Shown here: piece after piece, positions 45,418 to 56,831 of the stretch
How positions within the stretch are numbered: position 1 is the first letter of the stretch
Layout: each line of letters opens with the position of its first letter
Origin: Gigaspora margarita
Lineage: Eukaryota; Glomeromycota; Glomeromycetes; Diversisporales; Gigasporaceae
Direction: 5' to 3'
Length of the DNA: 64,000 bases
Assembly: GCA_009809945.1 (NCBI GenBank)
Contig: WTPW01000320.1
Span: forward strand, 283,444-347,443
Position numbers and translations under genes: made by a program
The notes under the pieces: model-generated
The model's database searches: none
Seen by the model: only the letters and a program-made list of their open reading frames with translations
What the model was told of the DNA's origin: nothing

Positions 45418-45615
45418 AACATTGGGCTGAGTTCAAGTTTGGTCTGAATTTGAACTGAACCTGAACCAGACTTAATTTTAAAAATCTAGTTTAGTCTGAG
45501 TTCAGTATTGAACTTTTAAACCAAGTCTGGGTTCAGTTTGAGTTTGGTTCAAAAGTTTGTAAACATGTTCAGGTTCAGTAAAATAGAAAACAAACCTGGT
45601 TTATTAATCTATGAG
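45405..45615. repeat. 'GGTTCAGTTTGAGTTTGG' degenerate repeat
   Basis: Many variants of GTTCAG, GAACTGAACC and 'GAGTTTGGTC' on both strands over about 210 bp. A short-period repeat of the type that often marks LINE 3' ends or microsatellites. No gene. Confidence 0.5.
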
Positions 45616-45649
45616 CACTCTTCGAACTACCTATGAGTAGTTTTAACTA

Positions 45650-46615
45650 GAGGTCTTAATAGGTCAGATTAGGTTAGGATTGGGCCTGACCAGAACCTCT
45701 GAATATATGCATAAAACATTTGTAGTACACTTAGACTAAATTTTTTAAAATGTTTATGATACAGTTATACAAAACTTATTTTTTTAATAATAACTTAACT
45801 CAACCTTTGATGTACACTTAATTAATAATATCAAAAAAGATATGTCATACAGTTACTTATTGTACAAGAATAGTTAGTCGTACATAATATATAAATATAA
45901 TATATATAACATACAAAATTTAATAAAAACTAGTAAAATCAATAATAGTAACAATATTTATTTATTGTGCATAATTTAGTATCAACTTTATATACCTGTC
46001 TCTAAATTGATTCTAGAACAATATCAATATTGTTTGCTTAAGTATTACAATGATTGGTATGTACTGTATGGAGAATATATATATATATGATTTAACTCAA
46101 TAGTTACTAGAAGATAAGTTTCTATTTTACTTGAATAAAGGTCTCTTTAACACTATAATATAATATTGTTGCTTCACCAAAAGATAAAACTTTTGTGGAT
46201 TACAACATTGTATAAAATTGAATATTACCAATTTCAATTAATAGAAATTTTAAAATATAAATATAATTTATTAACTTTTACTTTTTTTAAAGTAATTTAA
46301 TTATAAACATTTATTATATCTTTGTCGTACATTAATTTATTTTTAATTAAAACTATGTTGTACACTTAATTATAAATTTAAAATTATTATCTAAAGGTAT
46401 ATCATACACTTAAACTATTGCTTTAATGTTTGTGTACACTTTATAATAAAATTTAAGTGTACACTCATATAAAGTTTAAAGACAAAGGTTATATATATAT
46501 ATAACATTAGTATTCAGGGGTCCTGCCTGACCCAGGTTAGACCTGCCTCATGTCAAACCTGACCCAACCCAATCCAACCTGGGTTGAACCTGGATCAATA
46601 ATAGTTGCTACATAG
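45650..46615. repeat. Region bounded by inverted 'GGTCAGATTAGGTT'-type repeats
   Basis: Left 45650-45710 ('AGGTCAGATTAGGTTAGGAT', 'CCAGAACCTCTGAAT') has a partial inverse at right 46512-46600 ('ATTCAGGGGTCCTGCC', 'CCAATCCAACCTGG'). The interior is AT-rich and non-coding. Could be a decayed TIR element; edges are uncertain. Confidence 0.35.
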
Positions 46616-46837
46616 TAAAGTCTAAATTTTGTTATGTAAATTGATAATACTCACATAAGTAATATTGTTTGGGAGATTAAAATGCATATTGTAAGAGTGT
46701 AAAATGACCCCAATTTTCTTTTTAAAATAGTATTCTATTCTAATTGCTACTTTTAATTGTCTATTGTAAGTCAAAATATGTATTTAGCAAGAGTTGACAT
46801 AAGCCCTCAACTTGTATTATGAAAATTAGTAGTATGA

Positions 46838-46960
46838 ATTTCTGGAATTCTCAGAATTTCTGGAATTCAAGGAATTCTTGGGATTCAAAGAATTCAAGGA
46901 ATGAAGAGAATTATGAGAATTCAGAGAATACTTAGAATAGCCAGAATTCCTAGAATTCCG
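46838..46960. repeat. 'GGAATTC' microsatellite-like array
   Basis: About a dozen GGAATTC / AGAATTC words in 120 bp, for example near 46850, 46862, 46869, 46876, 46889, 46917 and 46953. AT-rich spacer follows to 47340. Confidence 0.6.
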
Positions 46961-47572
46961 TTATATATAAAAACAATTATATAAAGAAAAAGTTTTCTCC
47001 TGTAATGAAGATAACTCAGTTGAGATCAAAAGTTCTGTAATTAAGAAATCCCATAGATAGAATTCAATAATGTAAAGTAATAACCTTCAAAATTAGAGTA
47101 GAAGTATTATTGTTAGTAATCCCCTGATAGATAATAAAATAAATAAAAAACTAAAATTTTATATTAAATTGCAAAACTTGCGAATTTTGTATATTTAATT
47201 TAAATATAATATATAATAATAATAAATAAAAAAAATAAATTTTAGAAAACTAGCAAAAACTTGTGAAAACCTGTAAAATGTTTAAAAATTTGCAGAAAGT
47301 ATGATTATGTGAATATAATAATTATTAATTGATATTATATTAGATAAGGTAAAAGGGGATATTATAGCCAGGTTAAAGTTTCTACTAATAAAATTTTTTA
47401 ATAAGCAAATAGATTTTTGTAGAATTTTTATTATTTAAATTATACTTAATAAAGAATATATTACTGTAAAAAAATCTTTATATTATATATAGTTTTCGAT
47501 ATAAATAATTAGTACACAAATATAATATAAAAACTAAATTCTAGGGGGGTATTGCGGCCAGTTATTTGACAG

Positions 47573-47883
47573 CGAATAATATTTGATCTACTGGTCCGTT
47601 TCGGATGATTTTACCACCAAAATGACCGTCTCTGTGAGACGATTCTAACAAGCACAAAATCGTTAAAATCCAATCACGGGATCCCAAGATCGTTAAAGGT
47701 AAATATGTAAAAATTTTGCAGATTTACTAATATAATTTTATAAATAAGATAAATCTATATTGATCTCAGGACCCTGTGATTGGATTTTAATGATTTTATG
47801 CTTGTTAGAATCGTCTCACTGAGATGGTCATTTTGTTGGTAAAACGTCCAAAACGGACCTGTGGATCAGAAGTTATTACCTAT
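47573..47883. mobile_element. About 310-bp palindromic element ('TTGATCTACTGGTCCGTTTC')
   Basis: The left arm 'TTGATCTACTGGTCCGTTTC', 'AAAATGACCGTCTCTGTGAG', 'AATCCAATCACGGGATCCC' is inverted at right as 'GACCCTGTGATTGGATTTTA', 'CTCACTGAGATGGTCATTTT', 'AAACGGACCTGTGGATCAG'. Arms are about 115 bp with scattered mismatches. It is nested in the 47345-48118 element. Confidence 0.75.
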
Positions 47884-47947
47884 TAAATATTCTATATATA
47901 TTTAATAATAAATTCAAATATGTACAAAGACTTATATTTTGCATAAA

Positions 47948-48068
47948 TGATGATATCTTGTGATCTAGTGATCGGAATTGGGCAAATTTTATACCATTCA
48001 ATTCATCTCGATGAGAAGAATCGAATGGTATAAAATTTATCCAATTCTGATCACTAGATCACAAGATA
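47948..48068. mobile_element. 121-bp near-perfect hairpin ('GATATCTTGTGATCTAGTGA')
   Basis: The left arm 'GATATCTTGTGATCTAGTGA' plus 'TCGGAATTGGGCAAATTTTA' pairs with right 'TAAAATTTATCCAATTCTGA' plus 'TCACTAGATCACAAGATATA'. The centre is 'CATTCAATTCATCTCGATGAG'-like. It is the cleanest member of the family at 25066-25570. Confidence 0.75.
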
Positions 48069-48235
48069 TATCACTTGGCCACAATACTCCCCTGGTCACA
48101 ATATCCCCTTTTACCTTATATATTGATTAACCAGACATATATCGATTACTATTACTATCAATAGAAATTGGCAGGAGTATTAAGTATCAATATATATCTT
48201 ACTGTTGTAATCAATATATATCTATATATCAAATT

Positions 48236-49011
48236 AGCCAATATGTTAAATAATTTTATTTAAAAAAAATTGCTAGTTTTCTTTATAAAAAATTAAGTTT
48301 ATACAAACACTAACCACCTATATGCATTTGATCTGTGATTTACAAAGAAATATTAACATTTTTAAAACCTGTAAAAATTTTTAAAAATTTGCAAAAAGTA
48401 AGATAATGCTCATTTGCTACAAAATTGTTAGGAGGGGTCAGAAATATAGAAAAGATAATCATTGTTTTCAGTAGCATCACATGTTTAGCTTATTATTAAA
48501 TTAGTAATTTGTCCTACTATAAAAATATATTGTATTTTACCATAGAAAATACCCTTTTGATCAGTACCCAATTGATTTATACCAGGTATATTTCAAGGCT
48601 ATTTGTTGTAGTGTTTTGTAAGAGATCCAGGCACAAATTAAAGACTAATTTACTAATAATAATTTTTTTTACTAATGGGCTATTATTATACTCTACACAA
48701 TGTACCCTATACAACATACCCTATACCATACAAGGAACCTGGGGTACAAATCAAAATTTTTATTATGTGAAATTAAATTGTACCTGGGTACATTACATAG
48801 TAAAATACAGTATTAAAAATTAGCAAATCACAAAAATAAAAAATCTAAAATTTACTAAAATTTAATTATTTTAAAAAGTATTGCATGGAATTTTATAAAC
48901 TTTTTTTATTTAAAAGATATAAATTTATAGTTTTATTTTTAGCTTAATATCTTATAAATTTAGCTCTATATAATTTTTAAAAAGTATCCACAATATTATA
49001 GTAGGCTATTG
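48236..49011. mobile_element. Interrupted right-half copy of the 24077-25057 element
   Basis: 48236-48300 matches the mid-part ('AAAAAAAATTGCTAGTTTWC', 'AAAAAATYAAGTTTATA'). 48500-48530 and 48808-49011 match the rest ('AAAAATTAGCAAATCRCAAA', 'GAGCTCTATATAA...GTATCCACAATATTATAGTA'). About 200 bp and 280 bp of foreign sequence separate the pieces. The plus-strand open frame at 48509-48823 spans these joins and has no domain. Confidence 0.65.
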
Positions 49012-49035
49012 TAAAAAAATTCAATTTTCAAATTA

Positions 49036-49220
49036 CAGTCTACTCCCGCAATAGTCACACCCGAAATAGTCACATTTTCTTGAGACTATATACCAATCAT
49101 TTGCAGTAATATAAAAATTAACTCTCATTATAATCACATGATGTGACTATTATTATGTTTCTCTCACTATAGTCATATCAAGTTTCTGCCAGACAGTGTG
49201 ACTATAGTGGGAGTAGACTG
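49036..49220. mobile_element. 185-bp TA-flanked MITE 'CAGTCTACTCCCGCAATAGT'
   Basis: Starts 'CAGTCTACTCCCGCAATAGT' plus 'CACA' and ends 'TGTGACTATAGTGGGAGTAG' plus 'ACTG', with TA at 49034-49035 and 49221-49222. Internal 'TAGTCACA' and 'TGTGACTAT' words repeat. Tc1/mariner-type MITE. Confidence 0.85.
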
Positions 49221-49499
49221 TAGTATAACACTTTATAGAAGACTTATTCTATATATGTATAAAATTATTAATTACTTTTTTTAAAAAATTGCAAAAGTTT
49301 AAATGTTCTAAGTTTTTAGAAGCATTTTATTTTTTTATTTTTATTTTTTTTGGTGTTAAGGTGAGGTTTTGTCTCTATTTTTATTGATAATTTGTATGAG
49401 ATTCCTCAAAGGGTTTCTCAAAAATACAATTAATATTACTGTATACAAACTATATTACAAGAGTTGAAACTCAGACTATAGACAGATATACTATCTAAT

Positions 49500-51854
49500 T
49501 TATCTGCAACCTAAACCTACTAGAGTNGTTAAAANTNACCTAGATTTGAATATGAAGTATAGANTTAGTATTTGTGCTNTATTTGATCCATTGATAGGAC
49601 CATATATNAATTTTTTTAAGAGCACGTCCAAGAGGTGGACATGANTTAGTNTNTGTATCATGTAATTGATNAGGGAGACCACATCTACAACTATAGGTGT
49701 AGTTAAGTCTAGTACGGTTTGGTGATAGGGAATAAGAATTTGAAGGGATAGTAGATGAAGTTGGTATAGATAAAGTATTAAGTGCTAAAGTNGAGTGTTG
49801 AGAGTTTTTNCATTGTGAAAGTGCAGTACAATATGGTTTCCAAAGTTGGTCATAGATGTTATCAAATATTTTAAGTAAAATTTTTATTGCAATATTGGAA
49901 GCAATTTTGTANGAAGAGTAGNGAGATATAGTATTGATTAGGGGAATTGGAATAAAGCCATGAAAAGTAGTAGAGAAAGAGGGTGTGTTGAAAGAAGAAC
50001 ACCATGTTGGGTTTAGGCAGTTGTAGTTAAAAAGATCTGTACGGAGCTGTTAAATTTGTAAAGCAGTTAAATCTGGAATTTCAGAAAAAGCAATTGTGTA
50101 ATAGTGTTTTGGCTTATTTGGGTAATATTGTTGTAGTGTGTGCAATAAAGCCAGTGAAACTAGTTTTCTGGTTGGTTACAAGAGATGCATCTTGTATGTT
50201 TAGAATATTTAGGATTGAGTGAATTAATATAAGGTAAAGTAGGAAGCATATGGAGTAAGTTTTTAATTCGAAATGATTTAGATTGGCAGAGTTGAAAATT
50301 GGTATAATTATATGAGCGCTTGTGATTATTATTAAGAAAAAGCCATGTGGCATTCCAATCTATTTGGGCTGCTATAGGAATAATATGTTGAACTCTGCTT
50401 TGTGAAGACCACATTGCGATAATGTGTGCATTGCAAATATTTTTAATACAGCGGCGGGTTGGTTGTTCAACATTAAATTGTTTGTATTGAAGAAAAAAGG
50501 ATGGGTTGTAAATATTGTTAGGGAGAAATTCTAGAAGAGAAGAATTTGTATGTTCTTTTGCAAGTTTGTTAGCATAGTTGTTGAGCTTATTATCACTATG
50601 TGCAAGAACTTTGTGAAATATGATAGTATAGGAGTATGATTGGATAAGATTAAAAAGAGTGTGCCAAATAGGCCAATAGTTGTGTGAGTAAATTTTGTTA
50701 GGGTTGTGTGTGGAGTATAAAAGGGATTTGTATTTGGATATAATAAATTGAGAATCTGTATATATATGAATAGTACTATTGCGAAGGCATGTACAAATAG
50801 CTGATAGGATTGCAACCAGTTCAGCTTTGTATGCTGATGGCCAGTTTTGAATTTGTGCAGAAAATTGATGTATTATTTGGTCCTTAAAAACCTGAATCCA
50901 AGCAATGCCCATTGAGCATTGTGAGTTACCAAGGTTGATAACAGATCCATTAGTATAGAAAGTAAATTCTAAAAGGGTTGAGTTAGCATTTGCTATTGTT
51001 TGTAGATTGTTTGATGCATTACAAGGAAAAAATATTTCTTTTATAGCTGATAAGGGTATTGATATGTAAGGCAGGGGTATAGATAGAGAATGGCATGATG
51101 CTATAGAGAATATTAAGTCAAGGTAATTGGCATTAAGTTTAAGCTTGGATTTTTGTGTATAGACTTTTCTGCCAAGAAATTTTGTAGATAGTGTTGCAGA
51201 AACATCAATTGTGCATAGGTTTTGGATTCTGTTAGAGTTGAGCGAGCAACCTGTACAAGGATAGCAGCAAATATCAGGTAATGGGTATAGTGAAGTATTG
51301 TTTTTATCAAATTCAGAAGTCCAGTGAGTAATAGAGATAGTATTTGTTTGTTGGTCAAATCGTCATACTTTTCCTATAATAATATTATGGTCTATATATG
51401 TAATGAGCTATGGTTTGGTTTTGACACTAAAGTGTCCAGTTATATAGGAAAGAGAATTAGTAGGAGAAAGCTGAAATGTAGAAGAGAGTTGTCTAGTGGT
51501 ATGATTGGTAATAATAATGTTTTCTAATGTAATAAACCATCCTGGTGTCTTTTCAGGTATTAGAAAACCAATTCTTGGAGAGATATGGTTCCATGCTAGT
51601 AATATAGTATTGTCAAATGATGTAAGTTGTTCAAGGAATATAATATGTTTAGAACATATTTGGCATTTAAAAGTTGGATAGAGAGGGTGAGAGCCAAGAA
51701 TTTTTTCTAATGGGGTATATGGAAGATTGATTGTATATGGTTGCAGTATATCTGAATGTGCATATATTGTAGAGTCCAGGTGTCTTAATAATAGAATAAT
51801 TTTAAAGGTAGTAGTGTTTTTGTTTATTCTATCAATTATAGGGTTTGGGTGCAT
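49500..51854 (-). pseudogene. LINE linker, RNase H and C-terminal region
   Basis: 51854-51408 is an open linker piece. 50970-50530 is RNase H: 'TFYTNGSVINL', 'SAYKAELVAILSAI', 'IYTDSQFIISKY', 'LNNYANKLAKEH'. Compared with the intact copy at 57.9-59.5 kb, the first Asp (TDGS) and last Asp (KAD) are both Asn, so two of the four catalytic acids are lost. After it, 'WSSQSRV...IDWNATWLFLNNN' and 'TRCISCNQPEN' match the C-terminal region of the other copy. The 3' part has ambiguous bases. Confidence 0.8.
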
Positions 51855-52059
51855 AAGTATATTAGTCGTTGACCACAGGTTATTTTGAAGTTGTTGTAGT
51901 CTAATGTGTGTACTAATTCCTAATAGCTCTTTACTATTTAGTCGAAGTATGAAATTAGAGATATGATGCTGTAGTTGAATGCTCTAGATATTTTTAATAC
52001 CATAGATATTATGATTAAGTAATGTACTATTAGGGTAGTTTTAGCTAGTTTAGCTTTGT

Positions 52060-53513
52060 GTTTAGCGACAGTAAAATATTTTGTAGGAATTTTGTTGCAG
52101 GTTGATTGTAATAAAATGATATTGTGGATTCTGTATTCGAGTATAGGTATAATTACTGTGTTAATAATATAACTAGCTTGCTTGTCAGTAATTATTTTGG
52201 TATTGAGAGTGTTAGTGATCTCATATATTTTTTGGGTAATTAGTTTTGTTTGGGGGTATGATTTGGTATTAGTGCTACACTAGCAACCTAGAAACTTGAA
52301 AGGAGTATGCAGAGGTTTGGTTTGAATAGAGGAATTGAGAAAAGTAATTAGGGGTAATTGATTAGTATTGGAAACTAGTACTGATTTGTAAGGGTTGACT
52401 CTAATATTTGCCATTTGATAAAATGATGATGCTGTTTGTAGAATTTGTTGCAGCTGCTGAAAGGATTGTGCAATCCATAAAGTATCATCCATATATGCTA
52501 AAACTAAAGTTGAAGCTTCAGTCTTATCAAATATAGGAGGTGCAATAGTAGTTGTCCATGTAGTAGTACTTGTATAACCAGAGTATGTATTAACAATTTT
52601 ACTGATTAAAGAGTCATAATAAATACACCAGAGTAATGGGGTTATTGTTTCTTCCTGGTCTATTCCATCTTGTACTATATAGAATTGTGTGAGTCCAAGA
52701 TTGGTAATAACACGGTTTGATCGATTAGTAAGTAAATTAGAGATAATATTAACAAGTGATATAGGCATATTGAGTCGATAGAGAGCTTTTTTGAGTAAAG
52801 AAAGATTAACAGAATCATAAGCTTTACTCATATCCTGAGAGAGGAGCTATATTTCCTTGTAGTTGCAGTTGGCATCTTCAATAAAATTATTGAGAATATG
52901 GATAGGGTTATTGGTACTGTTACCAGGTAGGGCAACATAGTTGTGTGGATTAAGAATGTTGTAAGATGAAAAAATATGGTTGAGGCAGTTAGTGAGAATT
53001 TTGGTATATAGTTTTTTAATATACTCAATGAGGCTAATTGGACGTGTATTGTTAAGATTTCCATCAAATTTAGATTTTTTGGAGATAGAAAAAAATATGA
53101 CCATCTTTCCATTGTTTTGGAATTTGTTATAATATAATGCATCTATTAAGAAGGGCAGTAATTGCAGTAATAGTTTGTATTCCACAGTGCTTAAGCATTT
53201 CATAACTAATGCCTGAAGGACCACAGGTCTTGTTATTAGCAAATTGGTTGATAGTATTTATAACTTCATCTTTAGAGATTTCAGTAAGTGCTGTATTGTA
53301 CCAAGAAGATAGGATGATTGAAGAGGGGCTGTATTCTGTTTCCCATTCATTTTCAAAGATTGTTTGGTTGTGTGATTGATGTGCAGTCCATTGGCAGAAG
53401 TGTAATTGAATATGTTGTTTAATACATGATGGATTAGTAATAATATTGTCATCTGTTTTGATATTGTCAAAATATACTGGATTAGTATGTCTGTTAAGTA
53501 TACTATTAATCAT
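52060..53513 (-). pseudogene. LINE reverse transcriptase domain
   Basis: Motifs seen: 'NKTCGPSGISYEMLKHC' (53230), 'NNTRPISLIEYIKKLYTKI' (53040), 'SQDMSKAYDSVN' with the first catalytic Asp (52830), 'DQEETITPLLWCIYYDSL' (52660; the usual QG is QE) and 'LAYMDDTLWIA' (52495; catalytic Asp pair intact), followed by 'FKFLGC' (52285). A frameshift near 53130 and an in-frame TAG just before 'LLSQDMSKAY' break the protein. The core fold is otherwise complete and of the length usual for LINEs. Confidence 0.85.
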
Positions 53514-53599
53514 TTTAGTAGGTTGAGTGAGAATTTTTTCACATCTGGTATTAATAGCAGAGTTGATATGATGTCGTAAGTGCTGTGAGTTTTCAAGAT

Positions 53600-55125
53600 T
53601 CCTGACATTGTATAAGTTCTCCAGACTATTTTAGTTTGCTGAAGCCACTAGGGGAGGTCTTGGCTATTTAAAGGAGGTTGAGGAATATTGAAGTTATGTT
53701 TAGAGTTGATGTATTGAATTTGTGTATAAATGTTAGGTGATAAAGAACCATGGTTAGAGAGTGCATGTTTGGTTTGTTTCATTATACTTCCTAGATTTTG
53801 AAGATCTTTGTGGAGATCCGTAGCTTTAGGTGAAAAGGTGTGATGAAAATTACGAACTGTAAATTTCTTATTGATTATTATTTGGAAAGCAGATGTAATA
53901 ATACTAGTTTGAATTTTATGCCAAGTGTGTTCTAGTGATTCAGTAGTATTAATAGTGAGTGGGGTATTAAGGGATAGAATTTTGTTTTGGGTAAGATAAC
54001 AAAATTCTTCCCACATATTATAGCTCATAGCTTTGTAGTTAAATACTCGATGTTTGCACAGTGTTTTATGTCGAAGTTTTGATGACAAAGCAAAAGGAAA
54101 TGCCCAACTAGAGATTAGAATAAGATGATCACTCTGTGTAGATATTAAAGGCTCCTGAAGAGTAAAGTCAATAAGATAAAGAATAATAGAATCATGTGCC
54201 CAAATGTAGTCTATATGGCTATAAAGGTTATTACGTTGCCAAGTGTGTTGTAGCTTGTTAGTATGATCTGCAAGATCATACATATTATTGTTATGAAGAT
54301 AGGATAGTAATTTGGATTTGGATGCTAATGAAATATTAGAGACATTGAAGTCACCTAGAGTAATAGGATGGAGATTAGCAGATAGTGCTTGTTGAATCCA
54401 TGATATTACTTTTTCTTGAGTTTCATTATGATAGTGTTGGTTAGTAGAAAAAAGGTATACAGATATAATTCTGAATTTAAAGTCATGTTTAAAGAAGAGG
54501 TCAATTGCAACAGCTCCTCCAGGGTGGGTTATACATTGTGAATATGTGATTTAAGTGAGTTGTTAATTATTAGTCCAGTACCTTCTGCAGAATTGTTCAA
54601 GCTGGACCAAAAATAAGTAAATTGTAGGGTATTAAAAAACTTTTTAGATTTGGAAGATGAAATTTTTGTTTCAGTTATGCTAATAATATATAGATTGTTT
54701 TTAAGACAAAATTCTTTCCAAAGCTGTTTTTTAGTCAGTCTGTTATAGCCTTGTACATTATGTATTGCAATGTTAAGTTTTAGTGATAAAGGTATATCAT
54801 TAGGAGTTAAATCTGGTATATTGTAATCTTGTATATTGTGTGTTGAAAATAGATCATCAGGTATTGGAGGTATTATAGTCGATATATGGAGTGATTCAGG
54901 TGTTAAACTAGAGTGGTTTGATATAGATGATTTGATTAGTGACTGGTAGTATATAAAATATTGATTAGAAAAGAGTATGATATGGTTAGGAAGAACTTCA
55001 TATTGGGTATTGAGATATGTATGTGTTTCAAGAGTTGTAATATTAATAGAGATTTTGAATAATAGTGAAAATGAATTTTTGAGTAAATGTTGTATAAAAG
55101 ATTTGAGTGTTTGTAAAGGTGGCAA
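53600..55125 (-). pseudogene. LINE endonuclease domain (EEP fold)
   Basis: Endonuclease/exonuclease/phosphatase motifs in order: 'LNIAIHNVQGYN' (54790), 'IISITETK' with catalytic Glu (54690), 'ITLGDFNVSNIS' (about 54360), 'YSHIDYIWAHD' (54220) and 'TQSDHLILISSW' (54120). These make the DNA nick that primes reverse transcription. A frameshift near 54530 separates the first two motifs from the rest. Downstream, 54060-53640 is the linker toward the RT, ending in a stop near 53648. Confidence 0.8.
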
Positions 55126-55850
55126 AAGTGGAAGATTATGTTTTTTAAGGAATTTGTTGTAGCAAGGTTCTTCAAAATAATAAGATAAATTGATAGTATT
55201 GAGATTTGGAGATGTATATAGTTGTAAGTTAGGTATTGGAAATAGAAGATTATCAGTAAAGATTGGTTTTTGAAAATTGTTATTGGTGATTTAAGTTCTA
55301 CATAGCAAAGGGATGGTAGATCTCCAAAAGGAGGGAATATAAAGTGACCTGGTACAAGGTTTTCATATGGGAGATAAATATGTGCTTCAATAAAAACATA
55401 ATCAAGTTAAGGATATGGCTTAACAGAAATTTTAATATATTGATTTGAATAAAACATAGGGTAATATTCTAGTATATATTGCAAGAAAGAGCCAATAGTT
55501 TGTAGAAAAGGTAGAGTTTGTAGTCTATAGTAGTAGAGAAATTTGTTGTAACATGTTGTTGGGTTATATATCTCAAGAGAGCTTAAATTAGGGTTGTTAT
55601 AGCTATCATTTAAGGAGTTTGTAGGTATTTCAATTTTTTCATTATCAAAATCTTTTATGAGTAGAGATTCATCATAAATTTCTGATATTGGATAGTTGTT
55701 AGAGTTGGTAGCAGTTAGTAGTGAAAAGGTTTTGGAGGAAAGTTGTACTTCAGAAGGAGATGAAGATATAGTATCTGAAGTATTGTTAATATCTTCTGTA
55801 GAGACGCTCGCCATTTTAAGCTCGGTTCTCACAGCTGTGCAGGATACCAT
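55126..55850 (-). pseudogene. LINE N-terminal region (pre-endonuclease)
   Basis: From a Met near 55850 ('MVSCTAVRTELKMASVS') a Ser/Asn-rich, low-complexity segment runs to a stop at 55407. The frame shifts afterwards. It has no recognisable domain; it may correspond to an ORF1-like or leader region of the polyprotein. A Tyr-rich hydrophobic patch ends this piece. Confidence 0.45.
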
Positions 55851-55916
55851 AGCCTGCCCTGTACATTGGGTCTGACTGTCATAAACCTGGTCCTCTGCAT
55901 TTTAGAAGCATTTTAT

Positions 55917-56786
55917 ATATTTCATGTATAATATAGATTTATATGCAAATTTGGTTTGAAATTTTTTTTTAAAATTTTTTTTTATAATATCTTATGATTA
56001 AATAATTTACTTTAATAATTTTAATACTATTTGATTTATATTGAAATGACATAAAAATCATTATATTCTGGTCATTATATTTCAAGTTCTTTGCACCATA
56101 AATTGTTTTTTTTTACAAGTATCTCATAATAAAATGATCCAAATTTAATGATTTTGATATCATTTGAATTGTCTTATTAAGGCAAGTGAAATGGTACTAA
56201 AATTATAAATTTAGATTGCTGGATACTATAATTATTTGTTTTTATAAAAATAACTTCAACATTAATATTTTATAATATAATAGCACATTATAATAGTTTG
56301 ATACCATTCAATTATCTAGATTAGAAGGTTTGAATGGTAGCAAATTGTTAAATTTGGATAAATAGATTATAAAATATAATAAAATTTGTTATAAGTTAGA
56401 TTTGTGATCTATACTATATTTATTTTCACAATGATAAAATTTGTTGAATAAATATTGTATAAAAATTTTACTCTTGATACTTATCTATAGTAACAAGTAA
56501 TGAAATTTATAAAATTATAAATTATTTTTTTAATTAAAAATTTTTATATTTGTGAAAAATATAATTTAAATTTTTTATTTATAATTTAAAATAAATTTTA
56601 TAAAATAGAATATTATTTTTAAATAATAATTAAATATATAAATTTTTAAAAAAAATAAATCAAAAAAAAATAAATCAAAAACATTCTTATAGTTCTGAAA
56701 TTGAAATGATTTAGGGGATAATGGGCTTTGCAACTCAATAATATAGTATCATGTACATTTTGTTAGGCGAATTTGAACAGTCAGAC
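55917..56786. other. AT-rich spacer with decayed hairpin-family units
   Basis: 56110-56400 contains two degraded units of the 'CCATTCAATT' hairpin family ('GATACCATTCAATTATCTAG' / 'GGTTTGAATGGTA'). The rest is AT-rich and uninformative. Confidence 0.4.
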
Positions 56787-56831
56787 TAGTGTTGGAAATC
56801 TGTTTTAAAATTTATGTTCTCATGAGAACAT

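Larger units (their letters stand above)
47345..48118. mobile_element. 774-bp TIR element 'TAAGGTAAAAGGGGATATT' with nested palindromes
   Basis: Left 'TAAGGTAAAAGGGGATATTA' plus 'TAGCCAGG' is inverted at right as 'CCTGGTCACAATATCCCCTT' plus 'TTACCTTA'. Two palindromic inserts lie inside (47573-47883 and 47948-48068). 'TATATT' occurs just outside both ends (47336-47341, 48119-48124) but is weak evidence in AT-rich DNA. No coding capacity. Confidence 0.7.
49331..55899 (-). mobile_element. Essentially full-length LINE retrotransposon, 6.57 kb, 17-bp target duplication
   Basis: TTTTAGAAGCATTTTAT is perfectly repeated at 49314-49330 and 55900-55916. On the minus strand the element starts just after 55900 and ends with an A-rich tail (A8-T-A5-T-A7 pattern) at 49331-49350. 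Domain order: N-terminal region (55850-55407), endonuclease (about 54790-54060), reverse transcriptase (about 53320-52280), RNase H (about 50960-50520), and a Cys-containing C-terminal region. Several Ns lie at 49527-49921. Frames are broken by many stops and shifts, so it is inactive. A-tail plus a 17-bp duplication is the signature of target-primed reverse transcription. Confidence 0.9.

Noticed and set aside
48509..48823. 104-codon plus frame as a small gene
   Set aside because: It crosses joins between an interrupted TIR element and inserted sequence, so the frame is a mosaic.
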